From positions 1-33,620 of the forward strand of contig CABRYP010000028.1 of NCBI GenBank assembly GCA_902475245.1: a stretch of 33,620 nt of DNA. Reading direction: 5' to 3'. This DNA is from an uncultured Collinsella sp. GTDB taxonomy: Bacteria > Actinomycetota > Coriobacteriia > Coriobacteriales > Coriobacteriaceae. Position 1 is the stretch's first letter; every line of letters begins with the position of its first letter. This document shows positions 32,479 through 33,620 of this stretch, one piece after another. Under the pieces are notes generated by a model. It was given only the letters and a program-made list of their open reading frames with translations. It ran no database searches and was not told the DNA's origin. Both the position numbers and the translations under genes were made by a program.

Positions 32479-33507
32479 ATGGCCAACAAAGTCACCCTCA
32501 AGCAGATCGCCCAGGAGGTGGGGCTTTCCCCTTCGTCGGTCTCGCTTGTTCTCAATAATCGGCCCTGTCGCATCTCGGAAGAAAACCGCAAGCTCATCAA
32601 GGAGGTTGCGGCGCGCAACCACTATGTTCCTAACCAGATCGCGCGCAGCCTGGTCATGCGCGAGTCGCGCACGCTGGGCCTTATCGTTCCCAATATCGAG
32701 AGCCGCTTTTTTGCCTCGCTCGCCGGCAGCTTGGAAAAGCGCTGTCGCGAGGACGGTTACGCGCTCTTTATTACCAGCTCGGGTGGAAGCGCCGAGGACG
32801 ATCTGGAGCTCCTGCGCCAGCTGGTGACGCGCGGCGTCGACGGCGTCTTTCTGGTGGTGGGTGACGAGTTTTCCGACGATCGTGCCCTGCGCGAGGAAGT
32901 GAGCCATCTGCCTATCCCAGCCGTGATGGTCGACCGTGCCATTGAGGGACTCGAGTGCGACAAAGTGATGTTCGACCACGAGATGGGTGGCTACATGGCC
33001 ACGCGGTATCTGATTGAGCAGGGTCATCGCCGCATCGCCTGTCTGGTTAACGCGCGCCGTTCCAATACGGGTCGCAAGCGACTCGCCGGCTATGAGCGCG
33101 CATTGCGCGAGGTTGGCCTGCCTATTGACGCGCGGTTGGAGTTTGAGAGCGAGTACTACATTCCGAGTGCATACGAGGCCTCGGAGGCCGTGCTCGCAAC
33201 CGATGCCACCGCCGTGTTCGCAAGCTCGGACAACATTGCCCTCGGTCTGCTCAAGCGCTTGCACGAGATGGGGAAGAGCATCCCGAGCGATATCTCGGTG
33301 GTGAGCTATGATAACTCGGCGGCCGACGTTCTCTTTGAGCCGGCGCTGACCGCGATTGAGCAGGATCCTGGTGTCCTTGCGGAGCATGCTTTTGGCTGCA
33401 TGTCCAAGCGTCTTGCCGGTAGGGGCGGTAGACGTGCCGAAGAGGTCGTTCTGGAGCCGGCGCTTATCGTGAAGGACAGTGTGCTTGACCTTACCGTATA
33501 TAGCTAA
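32479..33507 (+). CDS. LacI-family transcriptional regulator
   Basis: 342 residues. The N-terminal helix-turn-helix (VTLKQIAQEVGLSPSSVSLV) and hinge (NYVPNQIARSL-type) are followed by a periplasmic-binding-like effector domain, with TLGLIVPNIESRFFA, GVDGVFLV and AVFASSDNIALGLL. ATG 32479 follows GGAAGGAG; the frame is open upstream into the murB region but without support. A TATACT at 32438-32443 may be its -10. Target genes are not visible in the window, although regulators of this type usually control sugar uptake. Confidence 0.92.
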   Translation: MANKVTLKQIAQEVGLSPSSVSLVLNNRPCRISEENRKLIKEVAARNHYVPNQIARSLVMRESRTLGLIVPNIESRFFASLAGSLEKRCREDGYALFITSSGGSAEDDLELLRQLVTRGVDGVFLVVGDEFSDDRALREEVSHLPIPAVMVDRAIEGLECDKVMFDHEMGGYMATRYLIEQGHRRIACLVNARRSNTGRKRLAGYERALREVGLPIDARLEFESEYYIPSAYEASEAVLATDATAVFASSDNIALGLLKRLHEMGKSIPSDISVVSYDNSAADVLFEPALTAIEQDPGVLAEHAFGCMSKRLAGRGGRRAEEVVLEPALIVKDSVLDLTVYS

Positions 33508-33575
33508 GCGCACTTGCTTGTTTGCATAGATTGCATGCAGAGTGTCCGCTATTTGCCGGCGGGGCCGGGGTGCCT

Positions 33576-33620
33576 GCTTTGTTTTGAGAAGTTCGCGAAG
33601 CCCACTTCTCAAAACAAAGC
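33576..33620. repeat. Long palindrome E, cut by the window edge
   Basis: Arms of at least 17 bases (33576-33592 and 33604-33620), perfectly complementary, flank an 11-base loop tcgcgaagccc. The right arm reaches the last base of the window, so the true arm may be longer. It lies about 70 bases after the LacI stop. The loop is unlike the A-D core, so it is a different class with the same private-arm design. Confidence 0.8.

Overview
The window is GC-rich and densely coded, and it looks like chromosome of a Coriobacteriia-type Actinomycetota, most likely Collinsella or a close relative. That assignment is inference. It rests on the codon use, the Tat-type signals, the Gram-positive envelope genes, a TsaB-RimI-TsaD fusion, and the mix of PTS and ABC sugar uptake with maltodextrin enzymes. 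No phage, plasmid or conjugative genes are visible. The interest lies in several families of dispersed palindromes, a leader-peptide attenuator and some unusual gene fusions.

Region 1 (1-6987, + strand) is one tight housekeeping operon: acpS, nnr (NAD(P)HX repair), alr, a family-4 uracil-DNA glycosylase, tsaE, and a single gene fusing TsaB, RimI and TsaD. Region 2 (7000-7795) holds two large palindromes (A and B) in opposite orientation. It then has a promoter, a 14-residue leader peptide ending in Ser-Val-Val-Ile-Ile and an intrinsic terminator, all upstream of a CstA-family transporter (7796-9685). A protein with a disordered basic middle and a TOPRIM/JetD-like C-terminus follows (9869-12061). 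Palindrome C then opens a 730-base gene-free stretch with a MITE-like element, a REP-like palindrome and decayed tandem repeats next to tRNA-Gln.

Region 3 (13051-17687, - strand) carries a peptidoglycan-binding-domain protein, a polyprenyl diphosphate synthase, and a PTS EIIC-EIIB protein fused to a HAD phosphatase. Region 4 (17912-27660) is a maltodextrin-type locus: a GntR/UTRA regulator, a binding-protein ABC importer (lipoprotein, two permeases, ATPase) and, convergently, malQ and glgP. Copies of a TTGTTTAAACAA-like palindrome lie upstream of the PTS-HAD gene, the regulator, the ABC operon and malQ, which suggests one shared regulon. Region 5 (27881-33620) has galE, a Tat-exported coiled-coil peptidoglycan hydrolase, palindrome D, an unrecognised 153-codon gene, murB, a LacI-type regulator, and the first half of another long palindrome (E) at the window edge.

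The most unusual signal is the A-D palindrome family. Four copies share a 68-69 base core (identical in A and C). The inner stem varies only by compensatory changes, and each copy is flanked by 31-42 base arms that are perfectly complementary within a copy but differ between copies. Three of the four begin 8-19 bases after a stop codon.
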